This document shows, piece after piece, positions 28,012-36,712 of a DNA stretch of 64,000 bases. The DNA is from Ignavibacteriales bacterium (GTDB lineage Bacteria; Bacteroidota; Ignavibacteria; Ignavibacteriales; Ignavibacteriaceae). Both the position numbers and the translations under genes were made by a program. A model generated the notes under the pieces. The model ran no database searches and was not told the origin of the DNA. It worked only from the letters and a program-made list of their open reading frames with translations. Where the stretch lies: NCBI GenBank assembly GCA_016707115.1, contig JADJIH010000006.1, positions 408,051 to 472,050 of the forward strand. The letters run 5' to 3'. Position 1 is the stretch's first letter; each line of letters starts with the position of its first letter.

Positions 28012-29471
28012 TATCTGATTACCTCTTCTTTTATTCCTTGTTCAATGTGTGAAAGAAAAACATTGATATCGTATTTATTTTTAACATACTTAAACATTTC
28101 ATCTGCACAATAAACAGATCTGTGCTGACCGCCGGTGCATCCGAAATTAATCATCAAATTGTTAAATCCTCGTTTAAGATAAGTTTCGATTGTGGAATCA
28201 ACAAGTGGATAAATGTGGGACATATAATCATCCACTTTGGAATTTAACTTTAAGAAATTTATTACTTCTGTGTTACGACCATTTAAAAGTTTGAAATCTA
28301 ATAGTCTGCCTGGATTATTTAATCCTCTGCAATCAAAAACATATCCTCCGCCATTGTCCGCAAGATCAATTGGTATTTCTCGTTTATATGAAAAACTTGT
28401 AATAGTAACAGAAAGTTTATTATTTGGTAAATCTCTGTCTTGGTACATTTTAAATTCATTAGAGTTTATCAGGTTTTCAAAAACGTGATGAAGATGAGGA
28501 ATATCGAAATCTATTTTGCCGCTTTCCAATAAATATTTAAGATTCTTTGTTGCAGGAATAATACTCTTAATTAAGTGAACCTTCTTCTCGAACAAGCCGC
28601 GAAATCCATATGCACCCATCGCCTGCATAATTCTTATTAAAACAAAAGCATAGTATGATTTCATAAATTCAGCACGGCTTAACCCATATACAGATTCAAG
28701 TTTATCGAGATAGTGATTTAACAATTTTTCTCTAACCGGATTTGGTATTTCTGCTTTTGCATCATATAAAAGTGCAGCTACATCGTATTGAAGTGCACCT
28801 TTTCTTCCGCCCTGGTAATCAATAAAATACAAATCATTGTCCTTTACCATTATGTTACGCGATTGAAAATCACGGTACAAAAAATAATTTGTATCAACAG
28901 CCGCAACAAATTCGGAAAACTTATGAAAATCATTTTCCAACAGTTGTTCATCAAAACCAATTCTGCCAAGTTTTAGAAAATCATATTTGAAATAATTTAA
29001 ATCCCACAAAATGGATTGACGATCAAACTTTGCACGAGGATAACAATAGTTGTAGTCAATCTTTTTATCGGCTACGATTTGAAATTTTTGCAGTTGTTCA
29101 AGTGCTCTTTTGTATAATTCGATTAGTTCGGGAGAAGATGCATAGTCATGCTTCTTTGAATGAATGATGGAATACAATGTGGCATCCCCTAAGTCACTTA
29201 AAAGATAAACATTACTATCAAGATCAATTGCAAGAACTTTCGGCACATTTAGATTCAATCCTTCAAATGTTTTTGAAAAAGAAAGAAATGCTTCATTTTC
29301 TTTTTTATCTTCATTCAATACTCCAATAACAGTATTCCCATTGTAAGAAATCCTATAGTACTCACGATAAGAAGCGGTTTGCGGGAGCTTTTGAATAAAA
29401 TCGGCTTTGCTGCCGTTCCACTTCAAAAATATATTTCTTATAAGATCAAGCTTAAGATGATTAGCAATCAT
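28011..29471 (-). CDS. Sugar kinase (AmgK-like phosphotransferase) fused to RapZ C-terminal domain
   Basis: A 486-residue fusion. Residues 1-320 are an aminoglycoside-phosphotransferase-like kinase of the AmgK group: substrate loop FIQKLPQTASYREYYRISYN, LLSDLGDATLYS, catalytic FLYRDFQSRNIMVKDNDLYF and FIDYQGGRKGALQYDVAALL. Residues 350-486 match the C-terminal domain of RapZ: VTITSFSYKREIPIDLADNG, VFDCRGLNNPGR and MINFGCTGGQHRSVYCADEM. The kinase would phosphorylate MurNAc or GlcNAc at C1; the RapZ domain is known in E. coli to bind glucosamine-6-phosphate. Starts with a 4-bp overlap with the GNAT gene, and ends 1 bp into the murU-like gene. Confidence 0.88.
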   Translation of the reverse strand: MIANHLKLDLIRNIFLKWNGSKADFIQKLPQTASYREYYRISYNGNTVIGVLNEDKKENEAFLSFSKTFEGLNLNVPKVLAIDLDSNVYLLSDLGDATLYSIIHSKKHDYASSPELIELYKRALEQLQKFQIVADKKIDYNYCYPRAKFDRQSILWDLNYFKYDFLKLGRIGFDEQLLENDFHKFSEFVAAVDTNYFLYRDFQSRNIMVKDNDLYFIDYQGGRKGALQYDVAALLYDAKAEIPNPVREKLLNHYLDKLESVYGLSRAEFMKSYYAFVLIRIMQAMGAYGFRGLFEKKVHLIKSIIPATKNLKYLLESGKIDFDIPHLHHVFENLINSNEFKMYQDRDLPNNKLSVTITSFSYKREIPIDLADNGGGYVFDCRGLNNPGRLLDFKLLNGRNTEVINFLKLNSKVDDYMSHIYPLVDSTIETYLKRGFNNLMINFGCTGGQHRSVYCADEMFKYVKNKYDINVFLSHIEQGIKEEVIR

Positions 29472-29995
29472 ATTTTAAAATCTTCCTTTAGTAATCCATA
29501 AATGTAGTGATCAACAAATTTATTTTCTTTAAAAACACTTTTACGCTGCGTACCCTCTAAAACAAAACCTGTTTTTTCTAAAACTCTTCTCGAAGCTTCA
29601 TTACCTTCAAATACATTAGCAGTAAGTCTGTTAAAATTATGATTTGTAAATAAATAATTGCAAAATGTTTTTAGTGCTTTAGAAATAATGCCTCTATTCC
29701 AGAATGGTTCACCTAACCAGAATCCCACCTCAGCAGAATAGCGATGAACATCATCATAAGGAATTGCACCAATTCCGCCAATTAATTCCATTTCATTTGC
29801 AATAGCTAGAGAAAGTGTTAAATCATTTTTTTTGATATAGTCAATCCACTGAACAGCGTTTTCTCTTGTGTATGGATAGGGAAAAGCATCCCGCATAAAT
29901 TTAGATACAGCATAGTTATTTGCATATTTTATCAGTGCTTCAACATCGTTTTGTTGAAATTCTCGAATTTGAAAATTTCCAAATTTCAATGTCAT
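29468..29995 (-). CDS. GNAT acetyltransferase, RimJ/RimL-like
   Basis: About 175 residues from the ATG at 29995, a start chosen because the frame's earlier codons overlap the upstream gene. The GNAT fold is clear: IREFQQNDVEALIKYANNYA, YTRENAVQWIDYI, IGGIGAIPYDDVHRYSAEVG, FWLGEPFWNRGIISKALKTF, and ANVFEGNEASRRVLEKTGFV (acetyl-CoA P-loop and helix). These features match RimJ/RimL-type N-acetyltransferases of the ribosomal or small-molecule group. Substrate unknown; it lies upstream of the kinase with a 4-bp overlap. Confidence 0.87.
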   Translation of the reverse strand: MTLKFGNFQIREFQQNDVEALIKYANNYAVSKFMRDAFPYPYTRENAVQWIDYIKKNDLTLSLAIANEMELIGGIGAIPYDDVHRYSAEVGFWLGEPFWNRGIISKALKTFCNYLFTNHNFNRLTANVFEGNEASRRVLEKTGFVLEGTQRKSVFKENKFVDHYIYGLLKEDFKI

Positions 29996-29999
29996 CCGA

Positions 30000-30944
30000 T
30001 TACCAATTCCCGAGTGGACCACCATATGCCCCTTGATCATTTCTTGAACCATCTATATCAAAATAATATGTATCAGGATTTCCTGAATTAATGCATGGGG
30101 AAGTGTGATATAGTTTAAAATCTGTATCACTGATAAATTTAGGATTCATTGTTCCGAAGGCGAAATAATTATATTGTTCAATAAGGTTTGTACTGTCGTC
30201 TGAAGCATACTCAAAATTTAGATTACCTATTCTACTTGTGTTTTTATAAAAAATATTATTCTGTATTTCAGTTTTAACAGGATCATAAACAAAGATACCA
30301 CCACCACTATTTGCTGAGGAATTTTGATAAAAGGTATTATTAACAATTAATATTTCAGATAGCTCGCTCATTAAAGCGCCCCCCCAAACATCTGCATTAT
30401 TATTATGCACGATATTATTTTTGAAAATAAATTTTGAGTCGTATACACCAACTGCACCACCGTGAATTGCGGAATTTTGATCGAGCCAAGTATGTGTAAA
30501 CTCAACTTCGGAATTCATTATTGAAATACTTGAGGATATATAAGATGTATCTGATTCCTGTCGAATGTCCTGAATTTTTACAAAATTAAATTTAGCAGGT
30601 TTATCAGCTATTAGTATTTTAATTCCCCTCCATTTTTTTGATGAATTGTAAGATTTAAACTGAACAATTTGAGAGTTGGTTCCCTCGACTAATAGCTCGC
30701 CTTTAACTATTAATTGAGTGTTTTCATCAAAATATAATTCAACCCCAGCATTTATCTTTATGGTTGAATTTGAATCTACTACTATGTTTTGTGTAACTCT
30801 ATAAGGTGATTGTGCAAGGTTTAAATCACCGGTTAACTTTCCATAGATTTGGGTGTACACAACTTCAGGTACTGGATTCGTATTATTATCCTCAGAACAA
30901 GCACTTAATAGAACTATCATTAAAAATGATACGGCAAGTTTCAT
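30000..30944 (-). CDS. Lipoprotein with right-handed beta-helix
   Basis: About 314 residues from ATG 30944 with GGAG seven bases upstream (an in-frame TTG lies 4 codons earlier). The lipoprotein signal is VSFLMIVLLSACSED. The mature part is a parallel beta-helix with polar repeats: VVDSNSTIKINAGVELYFDE, KLLVEG-type strand ladders, ISIMNSEVEFTHTWLDQN, NNNADVWGGALMSELSEILI and NNTFYQNSSANSGGGIFVYD. Such proteins are usually surface-bound and may bind or cleave polysaccharide; no catalytic residues could be assigned. The end adds NSGNPDTYYFDIDGSRNDQG, a DUF-type tail. Confidence 0.72.
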   Translation of the reverse strand: MKLAVSFLMIVLLSACSEDNNTNPVPEVVYTQIYGKLTGDLNLAQSPYRVTQNIVVDSNSTIKINAGVELYFDENTQLIVKGELLVEGTNSQIVQFKSYNSSKKWRGIKILIADKPAKFNFVKIQDIRQESDTSYISSSISIMNSEVEFTHTWLDQNSAIHGGAVGVYDSKFIFKNNIVHNNNADVWGGALMSELSEILIVNNTFYQNSSANSGGGIFVYDPVKTEIQNNIFYKNTSRIGNLNFEYASDDSTNLIEQYNYFAFGTMNPKFISDTDFKLYHTSPCINSGNPDTYYFDIDGSRNDQGAYGGPLGNW

Positions 30945-31010
30945 TTTATTCTCCAAAATCTTATTTCAAATTTACTATATTTACTTTTAGAAATTAAACG
31001 CTATTATAAG

Positions 31011-32144
31011 ATGAAGATATTATTTCTTGCTGCCTGGATTTTTTCTTTCATTCAAATTTCAATTCTATCTCAATGTAAAATAGAAGTTATTGTTATTTCT
31101 TCACTCCCCAGCAATCAAAAAGTTTTCATAACCGGCAATAAACCTGAATTAGGTAACTGGAATCCTGATAAAATTCCACTAAATAAAATGAATGATTCTA
31201 CCTGGTCTAAAATATTTGAATTTAGGACAGGGGAGGTAGTTGAGTTTAAATTTACTGCAGGAAGTTGGGATGAAGAAGCATTAGATGAAGCAGGAAAAGT
31301 GTCTGGCAATATAGCACTCAAAGTTTCAAAAGATTCAGTTCTTGTTTTCTGTATAGACAAATGGGGAAACTCACACTTAAATTTTGAAGGACAAATAACA
31401 GGTAATGTACGCTATCATAAAAATTTTCCAGGGAGAAGTGTCCTTAGCAGAGATATAATTGTCTGGCTCCCATCGGGTTATGATGAATTATCTGACAAAT
31501 ATTATCCCGTTCTTTATATGCAGGATGGTCAAAATGTCTTCGATCCATCTACTTCCTCTTTTGGGATTGATTGGCAAATAGATGAAGTTGCTGATAGCCT
31601 GATAAAAACTAAATCAATTAAAGATATAATAATCGTTGGCATTTATAATACTCCTTTTCGTGGAGTTGAATACAATAACACAACCCTTGGTTCTGCTTAT
31701 ATTAACTTTATTATAGAAGAGCTAAAGCCTTTTATTGATAGAGTTTATAACACATTACCGGATCGGCAAAATACAGCAATTGGTGGCTCATCCAGTGGTG
31801 GATTAATCTCATTTATTATGGCTTGGGAACATTCAGATGTTTTCTCAATGGCCGCCTGTTTATCACCGGCTTTCAAAATTAAAAAGATCGATTATGTTGC
31901 TCCAGTTAAATTTTATTTGGGAGCACACAAGGATATTATGCTATATATAGATAACGGTGGAATCGGTCTTGAGGAGCAGTTGCAACCCGGAATAGAAGAG
32001 ATGCTTTCAGCGCTTAAGGAAAAAGGGTTTGTTCAGGGCAAAGATATACTTTATTTCAAAGATTCATCGGCAGAACATAATGAATCAGCCTGGGCTAAAA
32101 GGGTATATAGATTTCTTGAGTTCATGTTTCCAATAAAAAAATGA
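31011..32144 (+). CDS. Secreted esterase with N-terminal CBM20-like domain
   Basis: A 377-residue protein with signal peptide (MKILFLAAWIFSFIQISILS). Residues 22-120 look like a starch-binding CBM20 domain (FITGNKPELGNWNPDKIPLN, FKFTAGSWDEEALDEAGKV). The rest is an esterase D/Fes-like alpha/beta hydrolase: IIVWLPSGYDELSDKYYPVL, YMQDGQNVFDP, then the nucleophile elbow IGGSSSGGLISF and late DSSAEHNESAW with the catalytic His. Similar enzymes hydrolyse feruloyl, acetyl or siderophore esters. The combination suggests work on an alpha-glucan or decorated polysaccharide, which is inferred. Confidence 0.85.
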   Translation: MKILFLAAWIFSFIQISILSQCKIEVIVISSLPSNQKVFITGNKPELGNWNPDKIPLNKMNDSTWSKIFEFRTGEVVEFKFTAGSWDEEALDEAGKVSGNIALKVSKDSVLVFCIDKWGNSHLNFEGQITGNVRYHKNFPGRSVLSRDIIVWLPSGYDELSDKYYPVLYMQDGQNVFDPSTSSFGIDWQIDEVADSLIKTKSIKDIIIVGIYNTPFRGVEYNNTTLGSAYINFIIEELKPFIDRVYNTLPDRQNTAIGGSSSGGLISFIMAWEHSDVFSMAACLSPAFKIKKIDYVAPVKFYLGAHKDIMLYIDNGGIGLEEQLQPGIEEMLSALKEKGFVQGKDILYFKDSSAEHNESAWAKRVYRFLEFMFPIKK

Positions 32145-32147
32145 TTA

Positions 32148-32771
32148 TCAATTCTTCTTTTCAAAATGCTGATAATCCTTTGAACTTTTCCATCTGCCGC
32201 CCCATTGCCAGCCCCGTTTTACAAATTCTTTTACAAGTTTGGAATCTCTAATGATTGTCCCACTTGCATTAACATTATATTTACCTTTATCAGGCTGAAT
32301 CACTTTTCCTTTTATATGAGGATTTTGAAGCGGATTAATATCAATGGCCATCCCGTATGAATGGGCAGACAACACTTTTGAACCTTTTACTTTTCTATAG
32401 TTGAAAGCAACTGTATTGTTATCGTTCATTGAGGCATCATCATCCCAGTTAAATTTTACGGCTGGAATTACTTTATCGATTGGAAATTTTGATTCTTTTA
32501 TAAAATTAAAAATCTCTTCAATATCCTTTGCAGCTTTTTTGTTTACAACTAATTGTCCCTTATGCAATCGATCATCAAATGAATAGTATTCCACACTAAT
32601 TAAAGTAAGTTGCTTAGAAATTGAATTAGGTATTTCAATTCCTTTTATGGCCTCTTCAAAAGTGTAATTGCAATCCAGTATAATTTCCTGCTTATGCTTA
32701 GTTTTTTCCAAATTCATCTGGTAATTATTTGTTTGGATGAATAAATAAACCAGTATTATCAAGAATTTCAT
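32148..32771 (-). CDS. M15-family peptidase (D-Ala-D-Ala carboxypeptidase/endopeptidase type)
   Basis: A 207-residue exported protein with an N-terminal hydrophobic segment. The zinc-binding core is clear: AFNYRKVKGSKVLSAHSYGM followed by AIDINPLQNP (H, D), and the second His in GWQWGGRWKSSKDYQHFEKK. This is the M15B/peptidase_M15_4 type, which cleaves peptidoglycan stems. A short N-terminal helical part precedes the domain. It converges with the CBM20-esterase (3 bp gap) and is divergent from the FKBP gene. Confidence 0.88.
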   Translation of the reverse strand: MKFLIILVYLFIQTNNYQMNLEKTKHKQEIILDCNYTFEEAIKGIEIPNSISKQLTLISVEYYSFDDRLHKGQLVVNKKAAKDIEEIFNFIKESKFPIDKVIPAVKFNWDDDASMNDNNTVAFNYRKVKGSKVLSAHSYGMAIDINPLQNPHIKGKVIQPDKGKYNVNASGTIIRDSKLVKEFVKRGWQWGGRWKSSKDYQHFEKKN

Positions 32772-32838
32772 ATTAAAAATTATCTATGTTTTATTTGAAT
32801 AAATGGATATATTCGACCCTCAATTTAAAGGAAAATTC

Positions 32839-33663
32839 ATGAAAAGTATTCTTATTGCACTCTTTAGTGTTATGTTCATTTTCGGCTGTTCAAACAGTCC
32901 TGATTTTGTAACCCTTAAATCAGGTGTTAAATACAATGATGTAAAAGTCGGTACCGGTGCTGAGGCTAAAAATGGAGATCTGGTTGAAGTTCATTTTAAG
33001 GGCTGGATTATTAAAGATTCTTCAAATCTATTTAGTGACTGGGCAGTAGATTCTACAAAAAAAGCTGATCTTATAGCTGATTCCTATGCTATGAATCAAC
33101 CAATGAAATTTGTACTTGGTTCAGAATCATTTATTAAAGGTTCTGAAGAAGGTATAGTTGGAATGAAAACAGGCGGACAAAGAACTATTGTTATTCCATC
33201 TAATTGTGCTTATGGGCCTGAGGGTATGGGACCAATCCCGCCAAATACGAGCATAAGAGTTTTAGTTGAATTAGTTAATACCAAAGAAGCAGTTAGTGCA
33301 AAAATGTGGGATGTCGATTCCACTTTGTTTAAAACAACTGCATCCGGATTAAAATATGCTATTATCAAAGAAGGTGAAGGCGAGCTTGTTTCTAAAGAAA
33401 AACAACTAACCGTTCACTATAGTGGATTTTTATTAGATGGAACCAAGTTTGATAGTTCTGTTGAACGTGACGAACCTTTTACTTTTGTCGCTGGTGTTGG
33501 TCAGGTTATTCCTGGTTGGGATGAAGGTGTTCAGTTGATGAAGAAGGGAAGCAAAGCGAGATTAATTGTTCCTTCAGCATTAGCTTATGGTGAACGCGAT
33601 TTAGGTAAGATTCCGCCAAACTCAACTCTGATTTTTGATGTTGAAGTTTTGGACGTAAAGTAA
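32839..33663 (+). CDS. Lipoprotein FKBP-type peptidyl-prolyl isomerase, two domains
   Basis: 274 residues from the ATG at 32839, which follows AAAGGAAAATTC; the ORF can open 12 codons earlier. Lipoprotein signal SVMFIFGCSNSP. Two FKBP domains in tandem: the first has KVGTGAEAKNGDLVEVHFKG, FVLGSESFIKGSEEGIVGMK and IPSNCAYGPEGMGPIPPNTS; the second EKQLTVHYSGFLLDGTKFDS, FVAGVGQVIPGWDEGVQLMK and IPPNSTLIFDVEVLDV. Both active-site patches look intact. It helps fold periplasmic or outer-membrane proteins. Ends with a strong terminator. Confidence 0.93.
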   Translation: MKSILIALFSVMFIFGCSNSPDFVTLKSGVKYNDVKVGTGAEAKNGDLVEVHFKGWIIKDSSNLFSDWAVDSTKKADLIADSYAMNQPMKFVLGSESFIKGSEEGIVGMKTGGQRTIVIPSNCAYGPEGMGPIPPNTSIRVLVELVNTKEAVSAKMWDVDSTLFKTTASGLKYAIIKEGEGELVSKEKQLTVHYSGFLLDGTKFDSSVERDEPFTFVAGVGQVIPGWDEGVQLMKKGSKARLIVPSALAYGERDLGKIPPNSTLIFDVEVLDVK

Positions 33664-33683
33664 TTACTATAACTTTTTAAATT

Positions 33684-33733
33684 AAAATGTCAGGCCTTCC
33701 GTAACAACGGATTAAGAAGCCTGACATTTTTTT
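33684..33733 (+). terminator. Rho-independent terminator after FKBP gene
   Basis: A 12-bp perfect stem (AAAATGTCAGGC, 33684-33695, with GCCTGACATTTT, 33719-33730) with a 23-nt loop, continuing into TTTTTTT. It lies about 20 bp after the FKBP stop. Confidence 0.85.
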
Positions 33734-33809
33734 ATTTAAAATTATTTCACTAAGTATTTCTATTCTAGTTTAATATATTTTTCGAATTAATCCTGCCTTT
33801 TACTTTTTA

Positions 33810-34682
33810 TTAAATATAAAAATTTATCAAATCGACTGCTTGATTATAATATCCGCTACCGAATAAGTTCAGATGATTTAGTACATGATATAGTTTGTAA
33901 AGATTTTCACGATAAATGTAACCATCATTTAAAGGATTCTCCTCAATGTATGCCGAGTAAAATCTAGGATCGAAGCCACCGAATAATTTTGTCATAGCAA
34001 GATCTGCCTCGCGATGTCCATAATAAACAGCAGGATCAATTACACAGGCATTTCCTGAATCATCTGTTATAAAATTACCGCTCCATAAATCACCATGAAG
34101 TAAACTTGGTTTGGCATCACAATCATTCAGGATAATATTAATCCTGCTTTCCATCAAAGAAAAGGCTTTGTGTAATTCTTTATCAGCATAACCTTTAGTT
34201 TCTGCAAGTCTATACTGATATAACAAACGTTTATTAAAATAAAATTCAATCCAGTTAGTTGCTTCTGTTGTTGTGGGGATATTTAATTGTTGAGTTGAAC
34301 CGATATAATTGTCCTCATAAAAACCAAAACTCTTACTTGTAAACTTGTGAAGCTTCCCAAAATCTCTTCCAAAATTTTCCCAAAACATTTTATTTTTTGT
34401 TTTTGGTACTATGTTTTCAAGTATTAAAAAGTCGTCTGCTGCAAAAATAACTTTAGGAACACGAATAACAATTGCCTTTGCTATTTCAACTAGTCCATTT
34501 GCTTCCTTTAGAAACATATCTTTTGGGGAGTTGCTGTTTGTCTTTAAAAAATAGGTTTTACCTGATTGGGTCGTAATAATTTCTGCATTGTTAATACATC
34601 CCCCGGAAACAGGTTTTTGAGAGATGATTTTATCCGCTATTACAGATTCTATTTTATTCTTAATTGTTTCTCTCAAGATCAT
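33810..34682 (-). CDS. Fructosamine kinase-family protein (ketosamine-3-kinase)
   Basis: A 290-residue kinase of the fructosamine/ribulosamine-3-kinase family: SGGCINNAEIITTQSGKTYF, LILENIVPKTKN, catalytic LLHGDLWSGNFI and VIDPAVYYGHREADLAMTKL. Family members phosphorylate sugar adducts on protein lysines, which then fall off (deglycation). The gene overlaps the end of the upstream low-molecular-weight phosphatase gene by 23 bp. Known homologues of that pair include a ribulosamine-5-phosphatase, so the two may form a deglycation set. Confidence 0.92.
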   Translation of the reverse strand: MILRETIKNKIESVIADKIISQKPVSGGCINNAEIITTQSGKTYFLKTNSNSPKDMFLKEANGLVEIAKAIVIRVPKVIFAADDFLILENIVPKTKNKMFWENFGRDFGKLHKFTSKSFGFYEDNYIGSTQQLNIPTTTEATNWIEFYFNKRLLYQYRLAETKGYADKELHKAFSLMESRINIILNDCDAKPSLLHGDLWSGNFITDDSGNACVIDPAVYYGHREADLAMTKLFGGFDPRFYSAYIEENPLNDGYIYRENLYKLYHVLNHLNLFGSGYYNQAVDLINFYI

Positions 34683-35148
34683 CTTTAATTTTTGTTAAGA
34701 GATTTTTTGATCCGTCTTCAAGTATATTAATAACGAATTCAAATCCTTCTGAACCACCGTAATATGGATCCGGGACTTCCCTTACATTTTTATCAGAAAT
34801 AAAATCAGCCATCTTTAATATTTTGCTGTTGTATTGATTTTTATTATCCAGGTTTGTAATGTTTGAATAATTATCATTATCCATTGTAATGATATAATCA
34901 AAATCAATAAAATCTTTCTTCGGATTAAACTGCCTTGCACGACTATCTAAATTATATCCTCGTGTTAATGCATGTTTTCTCATTCTGGCATCTGGTAACT
35001 CACCCGCATGGTAATCAATCGTTCCTGCTGAATCAATGGTGATTTGTTTTCCCAAATTTGCGTTCTCTACATATTTTCTAAATATTCCTTCTGCGGCAGG
35101 AGATCTGCAGATGTTTCCCATACAAACAAATAAAACTTTAACCATCAT
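34660..35148 (-). CDS. Low-molecular-weight protein-tyrosine-phosphatase
   Basis: About 163 residues from the ATG at 35148 (AAGGAAA just upstream; the frame opens 13 codons earlier). The P-loop VLFVCMGNICRSPAAEGIFR contains CX5R, and the general-acid segment is VPDPYYGGSEGFEF with the conserved Asp. This matches LMW-PTP fully. In several bacteria, LMW-PTP homologues remove phosphate from ribulosamine-5-phosphates, and this one sits directly on the fructosamine kinase, so the same function is plausible. Confidence 0.92.
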   Translation of the reverse strand: MMVKVLFVCMGNICRSPAAEGIFRKYVENANLGKQITIDSAGTIDYHAGELPDARMRKHALTRGYNLDSRARQFNPKKDFIDFDYIITMDNDNYSNITNLDNKNQYNSKILKMADFISDKNVREVPDPYYGGSEGFEFVINILEDGSKNLLTKIKDDLERNN

Positions 35149-35463
35149 TTTCCTTCTTTGATTATAATGTGTAAAGATAGTCTTCATCTAATAGAAAATA
35201 AAGCATTTGTAATTTATTGTACTTCGTTTAACAATAAACAGCAGTTTATCTTAATGCAAGTTGAATTATCAAACCTTATGGGTTTGAATAATAACCACCT
35301 TAAAATAAATCAGGTATAATCAGAATTCCTTTTCCATTTTATTCTACACCTAGATGTTTCTTTAAAGCTACATAATAATTTTCGAAGTGTTGTATGATTA
35401 AAAATTCCATTATTTATTTGGCATCTAAGTTGGCTTCTACAGATATCATTTTAAGGTGTAATT
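35149..35463. other. Intergenic region, no gene seen
   Basis: About 315 bp between divergent genes (LMW-PTP minus, beta-barrel plus). It should carry both promoters. No palindrome or RNA was recognised. The plus gene has TAAGGTGTAATT just before its start. Confidence 0.4.
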
Positions 35464-36099
35464 ATGAAATTCATAATGGTAATAGCTGGATTATTAACAA
35501 TAAATATCCTTCCTCAATGGAACACAGGAGCAATAAAACTTGGATATTTTAATCCGTCTGCAACAGACGGAGGTTTCATAATTGGTTTTGAAGGCGGACA
35601 GCATTTTGATAAGTATATGAGCTGGACCTGGAGTGTTGATTGGTTCAATCGTAATTATGTTGATAAAGAATTGGTTGATGAATTGAATCAGTATTATCCC
35701 GGTGCTTTCGGCGAGACAAATGAATTACGTGCATCAACTAATATTCATGATTTTCCTGTTATGTTTGGTATCTCAGCCAGGTTTCCGATTTCCAAACGTG
35801 CACAATTTTTTGCCGTTGGTTCCATTGGGGCAGAACTACTAATCATCAATTACAGGAATTTTCAAAATCCAACGGACGATGAGTTTGAAGCTGCATTTGA
35901 TTTTAATTGGAGAGTTGGCATTGGTGCTGCTTTTGCTATTGGTCCTTATACCGAATTTTTTGGAGAACTAACTTACCATGAATCGCATCCAAGCTGGACA
36001 TACGAAGATGACGAGTTTTATTACCCAAATGCAGTATTGGAACGTTCATATAATATGAGTGGATTTATGACGAGAGTTGGAATTAGATTCTTTTATTAA
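35464..36099 (+). CDS. Outer-membrane beta-barrel protein, unknown function
   Basis: A 211-residue protein with signal peptide (MKFIMVIAGLLTINILPQ). The rest alternates polar and hydrophobic residues with aromatic strand ends (FIIGFEGGQHFDKYMSWTWS, RVGIGAAFAIGPYTEFFGEL) and stops with GFMTRVGIRFFY, a terminal Phe/Tyr motif typical of outer-membrane proteins. It resembles the small OmpW/OMP_b-brl-type barrels. No partner genes nearby. Confidence 0.7.
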   Translation: MKFIMVIAGLLTINILPQWNTGAIKLGYFNPSATDGGFIIGFEGGQHFDKYMSWTWSVDWFNRNYVDKELVDELNQYYPGAFGETNELRASTNIHDFPVMFGISARFPISKRAQFFAVGSIGAELLIINYRNFQNPTDDEFEAAFDFNWRVGIGAAFAIGPYTEFFGELTYHESHPSWTYEDDEFYYPNAVLERSYNMSGFMTRVGIRFFY

Positions 36100-36200
36100 A
36101 GTAATTTACAGATAGATATTTTCCGGAAGCTCTTATTTGCTACTCATTCCCATAAGGACAGGAATTATAGTATTCTCATTAATTATTAACGAATCGTTGT

Positions 36201-36623
36201 TTATACTTCAGCATTAATGGTAATCACAGCGTTTCTGCTGCCGCCATAATTTCTATGCTCGCATAGATAGATGCCCTGCCACGTTCCTAAATTTAATCTT
36301 CCATTTGAAATTGGAATTGTAATTGAATTACCGAGCAGGGAAGTTTTTATATGTGCTGGCATATCATCTGCACCTTCAGATGTATGTGCAAAATATTTTT
36401 TATTCTCCGGAACAATCTCATCAAAATACTTCTTCATATCACTCCTAACATCGGGATCAGCATTTTCATTTATTGTTAATGATGCAGAAGTATGTTTTAA
36501 AAGGATATTAATTAAACCAATTTTAATCTCCTTGATTTCAGGTAAGTAAGATAAAATTTCGTCTGTTACCAGATGAAATCCCTTACTGCGGGATTTTAAT
36601 GTTATTTCCTTCTGTATCCACAT
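36201..36623 (-). CDS. YjbQ-family protein (UPF0047)
   Basis: A 140-residue protein: KHTSASLTINENADPDVRSD, KYFAHTSEGADDMPAHIKTS, GNSITIPISNGRLNLGTWQG and YLCEHRNYGGSRNAVI are the exact blocks of the YjbQ/UPF0047 family. Family members have weak thiamine-phosphate synthase activity and use conserved His/Asp for a metal site. Soluble and cytoplasmic. It is downstream of the M28 peptidase on the same strand, 90 bp away, with a hairpin in between. Confidence 0.95.
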   Translation of the reverse strand: MWIQKEITLKSRSKGFHLVTDEILSYLPEIKEIKIGLINILLKHTSASLTINENADPDVRSDMKKYFDEIVPENKKYFAHTSEGADDMPAHIKTSLLGNSITIPISNGRLNLGTWQGIYLCEHRNYGGSRNAVITINAEV

Positions 36624-36635
36624 ATATAAATAATT

Positions 36636-36658
36636 AACGCAGACTTTAAGCCTGCGTT
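36636..36658. terminator. Hairpin between M28 peptidase and yjbQ
   Basis: A 7-bp stem AACGCAG/CTGCGTT with a further CTT/AAG pairing across one mismatch. On the plus strand it runs into TTTTT; on the minus strand the following sequence is weakly T-rich. It may stop transcription from the peptidase gene, but the minus-strand T-tract is poor. Confidence 0.4.
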
Positions 36659-36712
36659 TTTAAAAATTACTTTAATATTACCAAACAGTTTTACTAACCG
36701 CTTCTTAATACT

